DNA of 64,000 nucleotides, taken from the NCBI GenBank assembly GCA_024364735.1, contig JAGFNQ010004729.1, positions 1 to 64,000 on the forward strand. Direction: 5' to 3'. Numbering within the stretch: position 1 is the stretch's first letter; each line of letters starts with the position of its first letter. Below are positions 54,339-64,000 of the stretch, piece by piece. The notes below the pieces were generated by a model. It ran no database searches, was not told the origin of the DNA, and worked only from the letters and a program-made list of their open reading frames with translations. This stretch comes from Boesenbergia rotunda. Its lineage: Eukaryota > Streptophyta > Magnoliopsida > Zingiberales > Zingiberaceae. Both the position numbers and the translations under genes were made by a program.

Positions 54339-56544
54339 TGTTGGGACCGGGTGCATGTTGACAAGGATACGGGTTCGTAATATTTTAAAATTTTACGTGC
54401 AGCGGAAGAATTAGCATAAAATAATTTCACAAATTATTTTAACCACGTATCTAGCATGCGACCTTATGATGTGTGGACGTAATCATAAATTAAAACATTG
54501 TGGAAAAGTAAACTAATTTACTTTGTACCTCGCGTAACTCGAAGAAAAGGGACGAGATCCAACCGTAGCGTCCCTTGGAAGCTTCGCCTCTATTCGTGTC
54601 CACGCCGAGTTCTCTTCGGGATGACAACAAGAAACGGAATCTAAATTCCGGGAAGAGAGGAGTTGCGATCCGCTTCTTCTTCTTCTTGTTTGGCTCCTTC
54701 TTGGTGATCCTTGCTCACGCCAACCCTTGGAAGAGTGAGGTTGCGCCGGCCCTAGGTTGGACAAGGGGCATCGGCCCTAAGAGTGGCAAGGGGCGCCGAC
54801 CCTAGGAGGGAAGGAGAAGGAGAAGAGAATAAGAGAGAGAGAGGGAGAGAATTAATCTCTTGATTACTCTATTGATTGGAATTCAAGGCTTGCCTTTGGT
54901 TCCTTTATATAGTAGCCTCTCCCTTGCTAAGTCTCTCTTTTAACGGAATTAACGGAATTAGTTTTCATAAGAAATTTATCTTATAAATTCTCTTATGAAT
55001 TATTCCGTTTAAACCAAGTTTTATTATAACTAACTTTATAATAAAACAAATTCATCTCTCCTTTAATTATGGAATAAATTTTACAAGAAATTTATAAACT
55101 TTCTTTTTATGAAAAAATCAATTCATAATTGATTTTATAAAATTAAAATAAACCATTCCATGGATCATTTTAATTTCCATAAAAGAATAAATTTCTATAA
55201 ATTTATTTATATAAATTTCTCTACACAAATTTATTTATCCATAATTTATAAAACAAATCGCGCTAGATTTATTTTATTAATTAAACCAAATAAATTGGTT
55301 TCTTCCCCTTGTTGTGGCCGGCCAAACCAAAGGGATTTAGCACTCTCTTTGGCCGGCCAAACCAAACCGAACCGATCACGAATTAAACTCATTTAATTCG
55401 CCCGATAAGCCTTCAAAAGACTTAGCCATTTTAAGTTTCCGTTGCGCCTCTGATTAACTCAGATTCGACTTATTTCTCTTGATCAGAAAATCTAATTTTC
55501 AACTCGTTTTAAATCCCTCGGATTACTCGTAGTGCGTGTGACTAAATAGGCTTTCGATTTATGTTGGCCGTCTATAATCAACTAATTATAGAACGATCAT
55601 GAGTGGCACCTAGTAGTACATCATGACCCCCAATTAATCGAAAGATCAACGGTTTGACCTCAGAAGTAATTCTGAAACCCTTCAGCAACTCTAATGAATC
55701 GTGCCCCATTCCCTTCACCATCTTATACCCACTTGGTTCAGGACACGGTCTATTTGTGTCAGTCCCCACTAGGCTGACTACGTCACACCTAGCCCAAGTA
55801 GAGTCTTTCTCGTCATTTGGATTTCTAATTACTCTCATGTATTTAAGAGACTCGCACTCTAAACATGATATGCTCTAGCCAGAGGCTTTGAGTAGCAATC
55901 CGACGATAGGCCTGGGTATACATCTCCTCGCAAGGAGTGGTGAATCCTTTGTAGGCTGCTCAAACATCTTCGGGCACTTCGGCTTATACCCAATCATCCT
56001 GGGTCCACACCTCCTAGGAGATGCTTGCTTAAGATGTTAAAGTATAAGTCTCCATGACCAAGATGACTTGAACACCGCAAGTCAAAGGAACATCGCACTT
56101 AAGCTGCAGTAAGAACTTCATTGACATATCTATATAGATTACCATATGAAGTTTTACAGCTAGTCACTCCAATGAACTAGTTCCCTTAACTAGCATCCAT
56201 GTTTATCTCCGGACATCCCAATGTCACCAGCTAGTGAGAATCAGCTGATTAGAGAATAACCCATGCTAGTCTCAATAGAATTGATAATGTCCGTTTTTAT
56301 CAATTCATCGACTAGGGATATTTTCAATACTTCACAATTGCACATTTAGAGATAATCACTAGTTGTGATCCCATCACAAATTCTCTTATGCTGTGAATTG
56401 TATTGCGGACATTCAGAAGATGAGTTTAAGATCCCAATCAAATACACAAACATGTATACTCAAATAGTGAATTATTATTTATTAAAATGAATATTTACAA
56501 TCATAAGGCGATTGCCTTAGGACACTTCTCTCATATCACTAACA
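54339..56544 (-). repeat. 3' LTR of A3
   Basis: Plus-strand limits TGTTGGGACC ... CACTAACA, 2206 bases. TATA box CTATATAAAGG on the minus strand near 54903-54913. Colinear with A2, and with GGCCGGCC palindromes near 55315-55365. Confidence 0.93.
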
Positions 56545-56556
56545 AACTCCCACTTG
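56545..56556 (-). other. Polypurine tract of A3
   Basis: Minus strand AAGTGGGAGTT next to the LTR start, as in A1. Confidence 0.85.
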
Positions 56557-56558
56557 GC

Positions 56559-57320
56559 CTAATGCCAATCGCTACGGTATCCAATACCACAGGCTCTAAC
56601 ATGACCCTCAAACTTGTTCTGAGGCAAGGCCTTAGTTAAAGGATCCGCTAAATTCCTTTCAGTGGGAATTTTCTCAATTTGTATGTCATTCCTACTTATA
56701 ATCTCTCTGATCAGATGATAGCGGCGAAGCACGTGTTTGGATCGCTGATGAGACCTTGGTTCCTTTGCTTGTGCAATAGCTCCATTGTTGTCGCAGTAAA
56801 CCGGCACTGCTTCATCAATGGTTGGAACCACGCCAAGTTCGGAGACAAACTTCTTGATCCAGACTGCTTCTTTTGCTACTTCCGAAGCTGCGATATATTC
56901 CGCTTCCGTGGTAGAATCCGCTACGGTGTCTTGTTTGGAACTTTTCCAACTTACTGCGCCTCCATTCAAAGTAAATACGTATCCAGACTGAGATTTGGAG
57001 TCATCCTTATCCGTCTGGAAAGTGGCATCCGTATACCCACGTATTACCATATCTCCTTCTCCATATATTAGGACCACATCCTTAGTTCTTCTTAAGTTCT
57101 TAAGGATTGTCTTGACAGCCGCCCAATGATCCATTCCTGGATCCGACTGGTATCTGCTTGTGACGCTCAAAGCATACGATACATCGGGCCTTGTACATAA
57201 CATAGCATACATGATAGATCCTATCGCGGATGCATAGGGAATCTTATTCATGCAAATCCTCTCATCTTCTGTGCGCGGACACATAGACTTTGAAACGTTG
57301 ATCCCATGCCTGATGGGAAG
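56559..57320 (-). pseudogene. pol: RNase H of A3
   Basis: A minus-strand frame from 57284, continuous with the reverse transcriptase apart from a TAA stop near 57321. Connection region (YASAIGSIMYAMLCTRPDVSYAL), RNase H acidic residues in GYTDATFQTD, TTEAEYIAASEVAKEA and YCDNNGAIAQA, and end at 56559. The domain itself has no break. Confidence 0.9.
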
Positions 57321-58496
57321 TTAACCTTTCTTGGATTCCGACATGCTAAACCTTTTTAGCACTCGGTCTATATACGTAGACTGCGAAAGACCAAGCAACC
57401 GTTTTGATCTATCTCTATAGATTCTAATCCCAAGGATATAGGTTGCTTCTCCCAGGTCTTTCATGGAGAAAGTTTTGGACAACCAAATTTTAACTGTCTG
57501 TAAAACTGATATATCGTTTCCTATAAGTAATATGTCATCGACATATAATACTAGGAATACGACTGCACTCCCACTAACCTTCTTGTACACACAAGGTTCG
57601 TCAGGATTTTGTGAGAAATCAAACTCTTTGATTGTCTCATCAAAACGGATGTTCCAGCTCCTAGATGCTTGCTTCAGTCCATATATAGATCGTCGAAGCT
57701 TGCATACTTTGGTTTTATCAACCGATGTGAAGCCTTCAGGTTGTATCATGTATACATCCTCAAGAAGGTTTCCATTAAGGAAAGCTGTTTTCACATCCAT
57801 TTGCCATATCTCATAATCATAATGAGCCGCTATGGCTAGGAGCATCCGAATGGATTCAAGCATAGCTACTGGTGAATAGGTTTCGTCATAATCAATTCTT
57901 TGTTTTTGATGGTATCCTTTTGCCACTAATCTAGTCTTAAAGGTAACTACATTACCTTCCATGTCGGTCTTCTTCTTGAAAACCCACTTGCACCCTATGG
58001 GCTTGATCCCTTCAGGTGGGTTAACTAAGTCCCATACTCGATTTTCGTACATGGAATCCATTTCCGACTTCATGGCTTCGAGCCATTTGTCCCTTTCTGA
58101 ACATTTCAGAACATCTTCATAACTGATAGGTTCGTCATCACTTATGAGTAACACGTCGTTCGATTCACTTATGAGAAATTCGTATCTCTCTGGAATATTG
58201 CGTGTCCTATCAGACCTACGAAGAGGTGGTGTTGTTTTAGGTTCAACTGATAGCTCATCATTATGAGGTATTGGTTGTGGGTCTAGACTAGGTGTCTCTG
58301 TAATGTCTATTAGAGTTTCTTGAACTTCATCAAGTTCAATGCCACTCCCACTGTTTTCTTGTAAAAGAAATTCTTTTTCTAGAAATACAGCATGCCTTGA
58401 AACAAACACCTTTTGTTCCAAGGGATGATAGAATTGGTAACCCTTCGTTTCCTTAGGGTATCCAATAAATAGACATTTATCAGACTTAGCATCCAA
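57321..58496 (-). pseudogene. pol: Reverse transcriptase of A3
   Basis: A 391-codon frame: end of integrase (KCLFIGYPKETKGYQFY), acidic linker, RVT_2 domain (DKWLEAMKSEMDSM, GCKWVFKKK, RLVAKGYHQKQRIDYDETYSP, AFLNGNLLEDVYM, LYVDDILLIGNDI). Catalytic YVDD is intact. Stops bound the frame at both ends, near 58497 (TGA) and near 57321 (TAA). Confidence 0.92.
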
Positions 58497-58502
58497 TTTG
58501 TC

Positions 58503-59363
58503 TCATACAGTCCGCTTCACATAAGTGGGACAACCCCATATCTTAAGGTGAGTTAAGTGGGGTTTCTTAATATTCCATGTCTCATATGGAGTAGTAGAGA
58601 CTACTTTGGTCGGGACTCTGTTTAGCAAGTAAACAGCTGTCTTAAGTGCATAGCCCCAAAAGGATTTTGGAAGAGTTGCATGATTCATCATCGACCTAAC
58701 CATGTCCATCAAGGTTCGGTTGCGCCTCTCAGATACACCATTATGCTGTGGTGTATACGGCGGAGTCCATTGGGACAATATCCCATTGTCCCTAAGATAA
58801 TCTTGAAACTCTTGACTTAAGTATTCACCACCCCGATCGGATCGAAGTATCTTAATACTTTTGCCAAGTTGTTTCTCTACTTCATTTCTGAACTCTTTGA
58901 ATTTCTCAAAGGCTTCAGATTTGTGTTTCATCAAGAACACATACCCGAATCGTGAGTGATCATCGATAAAGGTGATGAAGTAGCTATAGCCTCCTTGTGC
59001 AAGAGTTGACATTGGTCCACATACATCAGTATGTATCAGACCAAGCAATTCTTCCACTGGTTTACCTTTTCCGGAAAAGGATAATTTGGCCATCTTACCT
59101 TTTAAGCATGATTCGCATGTATCAAATGAACCGGGTTCAAATGATTCCAGAATTCCACATCGGTGTAATTCGGTCATGTGTTTCTTACTTACATGGCCAA
59201 GACGGCAATGCCAAGTGTAGGAGTCTATTCGATTATCTATTCGAGCACGTTTGTTGCTAACTTCGATATTGAAAACGTCACCGAATAAATCTAACGTGTA
59301 GATACCATTGCACAAAGTTCCATTCCCATAAAGAACGCCATTTAAAGTTATATGTAACAACAA
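58503..59363 (-). pseudogene. pol: Integrase of A3
   Basis: A 286-codon frame with HHCC region (CRLGHVSKKHMTELHRC ... CESCLKGK) and core acidic residues in IHTDVCGPM, FIDDHSRFGY, SDRGGEY and NGVSERRNRT. A TGA near 58500 splits it from reverse transcriptase. Confidence 0.92.
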
Positions 59364-60109
59364 TTGTTACTAAAAGTTAAATGATAACCCTTTTAATTCA
59401 AACATGAAATAGATACAATGTTCTTTATTAACGAAGGAACGAAATAACAATTATCCAATTCTAAGACACGTCCAGTGGGGAGCTTTAGCAAATATGTTCC
59501 GATGGCAACAGCAGCAATCTTTGCTCCATTTCCAACTCGCAAATTCGCTTCTCCTTTGACGAGTCTTCTTCTATTCCTTAGCCCCTGTATGTCATTACAT
59601 ATATGTGAGCTACACCCAGTATCAAGTACCCAGGTATTTGAGGAAATAGAGTGACATTCAATAACGAAGATACCTGAAGAGGATGGGGCATCGGATGCCT
59701 TATTCTTCAAGGAATCAAGATAAACCTTGCAGTTTCTTCGCCAGTGACCCTCCTTTCCACAATGATGGCAAGTTCCTTTTGGTTTCTTTTTAGTCTTTTT
59801 GGCCTTTTTCTTCTTCCCTTTATTCTGTTCTTTGGCCTTCCTCTTAGAACCTTTCTTCGAGGAACCAACTAACAGTACCGTCTTTTGATCCTGCTTCACA
59901 GAAGGCTCTACAGTCTTCAGCAGGTTGAGCAACTAAGGAAACTGGTCTGGAGTTGCATTTTCAGGAGGACGGTTGGGAGGTTGATCTTCAAGGACATAAG
60001 CAAGTTTCTCTGCCTTGAGGACTATCCTCAGGTTTCGAAGCCAGTCCATGAAGTTTGGCCCAGTCAGTTTATTGGTGTCCAAAATGGAACGCAAGTTTAG
60101 AGAAGACAT
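59364..60109 (-). pseudogene. gag: gag and protease of A3, with 125-codon gag deletion
   Basis: Starts at 60109 on the minus strand (MSSLNLRSILDTNK). The first part reads in frame past the site where A1 has lost one base (RIVLKAEKLAYVLE). At about 59933-59945 it shows the same deletion junction as A1, joining the region of 34874 in A2 to that of 35251, then a TAG stop where A1 has GAG. The rest is intact: basic region, CCHC knuckle CHHCGKEGHWRRNC, protease LDTGCSSHI, and a TAA near 59393 (Glu in A2). Confidence 0.9.
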
Positions 60110-61813
60110 GATCGAGTGATTAACCTAGAAATACAAATTGAGCTTATGTGAGAAGAATGATAAAGAATGTATCAATATACATTAATTAAAAAATCCTATT
60201 TATTTTTCAAATTGAATAACCCTTTTTATCAATTCGAAAGATCGTAAGAACACCTCCAAATAGGTTGATATCCAACCATAGATAAGAACAACCATGGCTG
60301 TGGCCATCAAGTTATTCTTAGCTATGAAGGTGGGTAATCATACTGATTACATATCACATATATGTAACCATCACTTTATGCTATCAACTAATTGAATGTT
60401 TGCATAAATCATTGGGTTGTTAACTCATTAACAAGTATGCATCAATATACATAGCACCCAACTGCACCTCTCTTTACATCGACCTTGGGTGTGGCACAAC
60501 AAATCGATGTTCCAAGCTTAAGGCTGACCCATTAATCAAGAAATAGTTTTAATATGGTTGGAGCTCATTCAACCGTTTAGTCAGGCTTGGATGTGTCCAA
60601 CAACCAAAACTAAGGATTGACCTCTGACTCCAACTACATCATTCATAAACTAATTCCATGGTTTGAACATGTTGAGGTTCAAGTCGGGCATGGATGTGTT
60701 CATCAACCCAAACGAGAAACAAAACTCCGATTCTAACCATATTAATGGAAGGTGTTGGCCTTAATATTTTGTAAAGGGTTTTTGGTCTCATCTTTTCCTT
60801 TTAATGCACATTCATGACATATAATTATGTCATGACTAACGATATCCTTAATAAAGTATGTATGTGACTTAAGTTATCAAGTCTCATTAATTGAATTAGG
60901 AACCGGATTTCCTAATTCTAATTTCATACTTTATTAAAGGAATTGTTTTGGGAAACAATTTCCTAAATTGTCATAATCAATTTCGGAAATAATATGTTCA
61001 AGACTTTGATTTCTCTAAATCAAAACTTGTTAAATTAAGAGACAATTCCCTTAATTCAACCACATATTATTTTCATGAAAATCTCATTTAAGAAACTCTA
61101 TAGGAAACCATTTTCCTAATTAATTTTGGAGACAACAATATGTAAGAGCATCACCTCTTAAAACATATTTTATTCATGGATTTAATTAATTACAACAAAT
61201 CGTTTTCTAAGGGTGGCTCCCCGAGGCTCAGATACCCAAAGAAAAGTAATTTGTCGTAAATCCAATTTAGTCCGCTTCGGAAGCGCAACCAAATTAAACA
61301 TGACAATTTCATTTAAAATTGGGAAATTAAATTACAAAAACTAACTTTAAATTGGACGGCTCCCCGAGTCTCAATCCAAAATAAAGATTTTGTTGTCAAT
61401 TTAAAAACCAATTCAAATTTAATTGTCAATTAATTGTCCATAAATTTGTCTAGACTTTCTTGAAAGAAAGTGCCCAAAATTGCGAGATTTCATAATAGGT
61501 TTTCAGAATAATTGTAAGTTTCTGGTACAAAGAAAATTTACATATTTCCAAAGTTGGAAAATTTCTAAAATAGAAAATTTCCAAGATTGGAAAGTTTCCA
61601 AAGATGAGAAGTTTTCACAATTATTATAAAATTTCAGAAACTAGGAAATTTCAAACGTTTGCGAAATTTCATGAGGATTTCCAAACTTTGAAATTCCTAT
61701 ATCTAAAATTTATTATAATTGGAAAGTTTCCATAATTGAAAAATTTTCCAAAATTGAGATCATGACAAAGTTTTCCGCAAAACAATTTTATGATTATGTC
61801 TAACACTAACCTC
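60110..61813 (-). other. Untranslated leader of A3
   Basis: Reverse complement of the A2 leader, 1.7 kb, no coding frame, same internal repeats (GGCTCCCCGAGGCT near 61215, variant near 61363). Confidence 0.8.
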
Positions 61814-61825
61814 GCTCTGATACCA
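61814..61825 (-). other. Primer-binding site of A3
   Basis: TGGTATCAGAGC on the minus strand, one base from the 5' LTR. Confidence 0.92.
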
Positions 61826-61826
61826 C

Positions 61827-64000
61827 TGTTGGGACCGGGTGCATGTTGACAAGGATACGGGTTCGTAATATTTTAAAATTTTACGTGCAGCGGAAGAATT
61901 AGCATAAAATAATTTCACAAATTATTTTAACCACGTATCTAGCATGCGACCTTATGATGTGTGGACGTAAACATAAATTAAAACATTTCGGAAAAGTAAA
62001 CTAATTTACTTTGTACCTCGCGTAACTCGAAGAAAAGGGACGAGATCCAACCGTAGAGTCCCTTGGAAGCTTCGCCTCTATTCGCGTCCACGCCGAATTC
62101 TCTTCGGGATGACAACAAGAAACGGAATCTAAATTCCGGGAAGAGAGGAGTTGCGATCCGCTTCTTCTTCTTCTTGTTTGGCTCCTTCTTGGTGATCCTT
62201 GCTCACGCCAACCCTTGGAAGGGTGAGGTTGTGCCGGCCCTAGGTTGGACAAGGGGCGTCGGCCCTAAGAGTGGCAAGGGGCGTCGACCCTAGGAGGGAA
62301 GGAGAAGGAGAAGAGAATAAGAGAGAGAGAGGGAGAGAATTAATCTTTTGATTACTTTATTGTTTGGAATTCAAGGCTTGCCTTTGGTTCCTTTATATAG
62401 TAGCCTCTCCCTTGCCAAGTCTCTCTTTTAACGGAATTAACGGAATTAATTTTCATAAGAAATTTATCTTATAAATTCTCTTATGAATTATTCCGTTTAA
62501 ACCAAGTTTTATTATAACTAACATTATAATAAAACAAATTCATCTCTCCTTTAATTATGGAATAAATTTTACAAGAAATTTATAAACTTTCCTTTTATGA
62601 AAAAATCAATTCATAATTGATTTTATAAAATTAAAATAAATCATTCCATGGATCATTTTAATTTCCATAAAAGAATAAATTTCTATAAATTTATTTATAT
62701 AAATTTCTCTACACAAATTTATTTATCCATAATTTATAAAACAAATCACGCTAGATTTATTTTATTAATTAAACCAAATAAATTGGTTTCTTCCCCTTGT
62801 TGTGGCCGGCCAAACCAAAGGGATTTAGCACCCTCTTTGGCCGGCCAAACCAAACCGAACCGATCGCGAATTAAACTCATTTAATTCGCCCGATAAGCCT
62901 TCAAAAGACTTAGCCATTTTAAGTTTCCGTTGCGCCTCTGATTAACTAAGATTCGACTTATTTCTCTTGATCAGAAAATCTAATTTTCAACTCGTTTTAA
63001 ATCCCTCGGATTACTCGTAGTGCGTGTGACTAAATAGGCTTTCGATTTATGTTGGCCGTCTATAATCAACTAATTATAGAATGATCATGAGTGACACCTA
63101 GTAGTACATCATGACCCCCAATTAATCGAAAGATCAACGGTTTGACCTCAGAAGTAATTCTGAAACCCTTCAGCAGCTCTAATGAATCGTGCCCCATTCC
63201 CTTCACCATCTTATACCCACTTGGTTCAGGACACGGTCTATTTGTGTCAGTCCGCACTAGGCTGACTACGTCACACCTAGCCCAAGTAGTGTCTTTCTCA
63301 TCCTTTGGATTTCTAATTACTCTCATGTATTTAAGAGACTCGCACTCTAAATATGATATGCTCTGGCCAGAGGCTTTGAGTAACAATCCGACGATAGGCC
63401 TGGGTATACATCTCCTCGCAAGGAGTGGTGAATCCTTTGTAGGCTGCTCAAACATCTTCGAGCACTTCGGCTTATACCCAATCATCCTGGGTCCACACCT
63501 CCTAGGAGATGCTTGCTTAAGATGTTAAAGTATAAGTCTCCATGACCAAGATGACTTGAACACCGCAAGTCAAAGGAACATCGCACTTAAGCTGCAGTAA
63601 GAACTTCATTGACATATCTATATAGATTACCATATGAAGTTTTACAGCTAGTCACTCCAATGAACTAGTTCCCTTAACTAGCATCCATGTTTATCTCCGG
63701 ACATCCCAATGTCACCAGCCAGTGAGAATCAGCTGATTAGAGAATACCCATGCTAGTCTCAACAGAATTGATAATGTCCGTTTTTATCAATTCATCGACT
63801 AGGGATATTTTCAATACTTCACAATTGCACATTTAGAGATAATCACTAGTTGTGATCCCATCATAAATTCTCTTATGCTGTGAATTGTATTGCGGACATT
63901 CAGTAGATGAGTTTAAGATCCCAATCAAATACACAAACATGTATACTCAAATAGTGAATTATCATTTATTAAAATGAATATTTACAATCATAAGGCGATT
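61827..64000 (-). repeat. 5' LTR of A3 (cut by window end)
   Basis: Starts TGTTGGGACC on the plus strand and matches 54339-56513 with few changes. About 31 bases are missing at the window end. Confidence 0.93.

Larger units (their letters stand above)
54339..64000 (-). mobile_element. copia element A3, nearly complete, minus strand
   Basis: Reverse of family A: 3' LTR (54339-56544), polypurine tract, RNase H, reverse transcriptase, integrase, protease, gag, leader, primer-binding site, and 5' LTR from 61827 to beyond the window. From the length of the other LTR, the element should end about 31 bases past base 64000. The two LTRs differ at only a few percent of positions or fewer by eye, so insertion is recent. 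It carries the gag deletion of A1 and four in-frame stops. Confidence 0.93.

Noticed and set aside
55160..55396. 78-codon antisense frame in A LTRs (also 62648-62884 and 31878-32096)
   Set aside because: Very Ile/Phe/Lys-rich translation of AT-rich LTR; conserved only because the LTRs are recent copies.

Overview
This window is plant nuclear DNA made almost entirely of LTR retrotransposons inserted into one another. I find no intact host gene. Evidence for a flowering plant: Ty1/copia and Ty3/gypsy elements of plant type, primer-binding sites matching plant initiator tRNA-Met (TGGTATCAGAGC) and a degenerate tRNA-Asp-like site, very long LTRs (1.0-3.8 kb), and solo LTRs. The species cannot be named from the sequence; the amount of nesting suggests a large, repeat-rich genome.

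Families (labels are mine). A: copia with about 2.2-2.3 kb LTRs; A1 at 1-6378 (+), A2 at 30713-36102 (+), A3 at 54339-64000 (-). B: SIRE-like copia with about 1.9-2.1 kb LTRs; B1 at 48710-54338 (+), solo LTR B2 at 23180-23389 plus 43733-45616 (-), solo LTR B3 at 37189-39200 (-). C: gypsy chromovirus; C1 at 6379-11126 (+), solo LTR C2 at 27306-30036 (+). D: SIRE-like gag plus 5' LTR, 11127-13738 (-). E and G: related SIRE-like elements, 14636-21927 and 21928-23033 (-). F: LTR remnant, 13739-14635 (-). H and I: LTR remnants flanking the rest. J: Athila-type gypsy, 23390-43732 (+).

Layout. Left block (1-23033): A1 sits in C1, C1 in D, D in F, F in E, E in G, probably all in H; the left halves lie outside the window. 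Middle block: H contains solo LTR B2 (target duplication CTTAC on both sides). B2 contains J (GGTGG on both sides). J is interrupted by solo LTR C2 (TCCTT on both sides), by truncated A2, and by solo LTR B3 (GTAGG on both sides). Right block: an AT-rich stretch and about 1.8 kb of organelle-like sequence, then I, which contains B1, whose 3' LTR contains A3. The window stops about 31 bases before the predicted end of A3.

Coding content is retrotransposon gag, protease, integrase, reverse transcriptase and RNase H, nearly all broken by stops, frameshifts or deletions. The most unusual signals are not the genes. First, several LTR families carry arrays of short palindromes or hairpins whose core differs by family (GATCGGTC/GACCGATC in B and in the unrelated gypsy J, GTCGAC in D, GGCGCC in E/G), in D, E and G lying just upstream of a TATA-like box. 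Second, a tandem hairpin minisatellite in B LTRs has stem bases that change in compensating pairs. Third, an in-frame 125-codon gag deletion is shared by A1 and A3 but absent from A2. Fourth, an open reading frame at 34707-36320 fuses copia gag/protease/pre-integrase to gypsy reverse transcriptase in frame. Fifth, a tRNA-like A box/B box segment lies antisense in both C LTRs.
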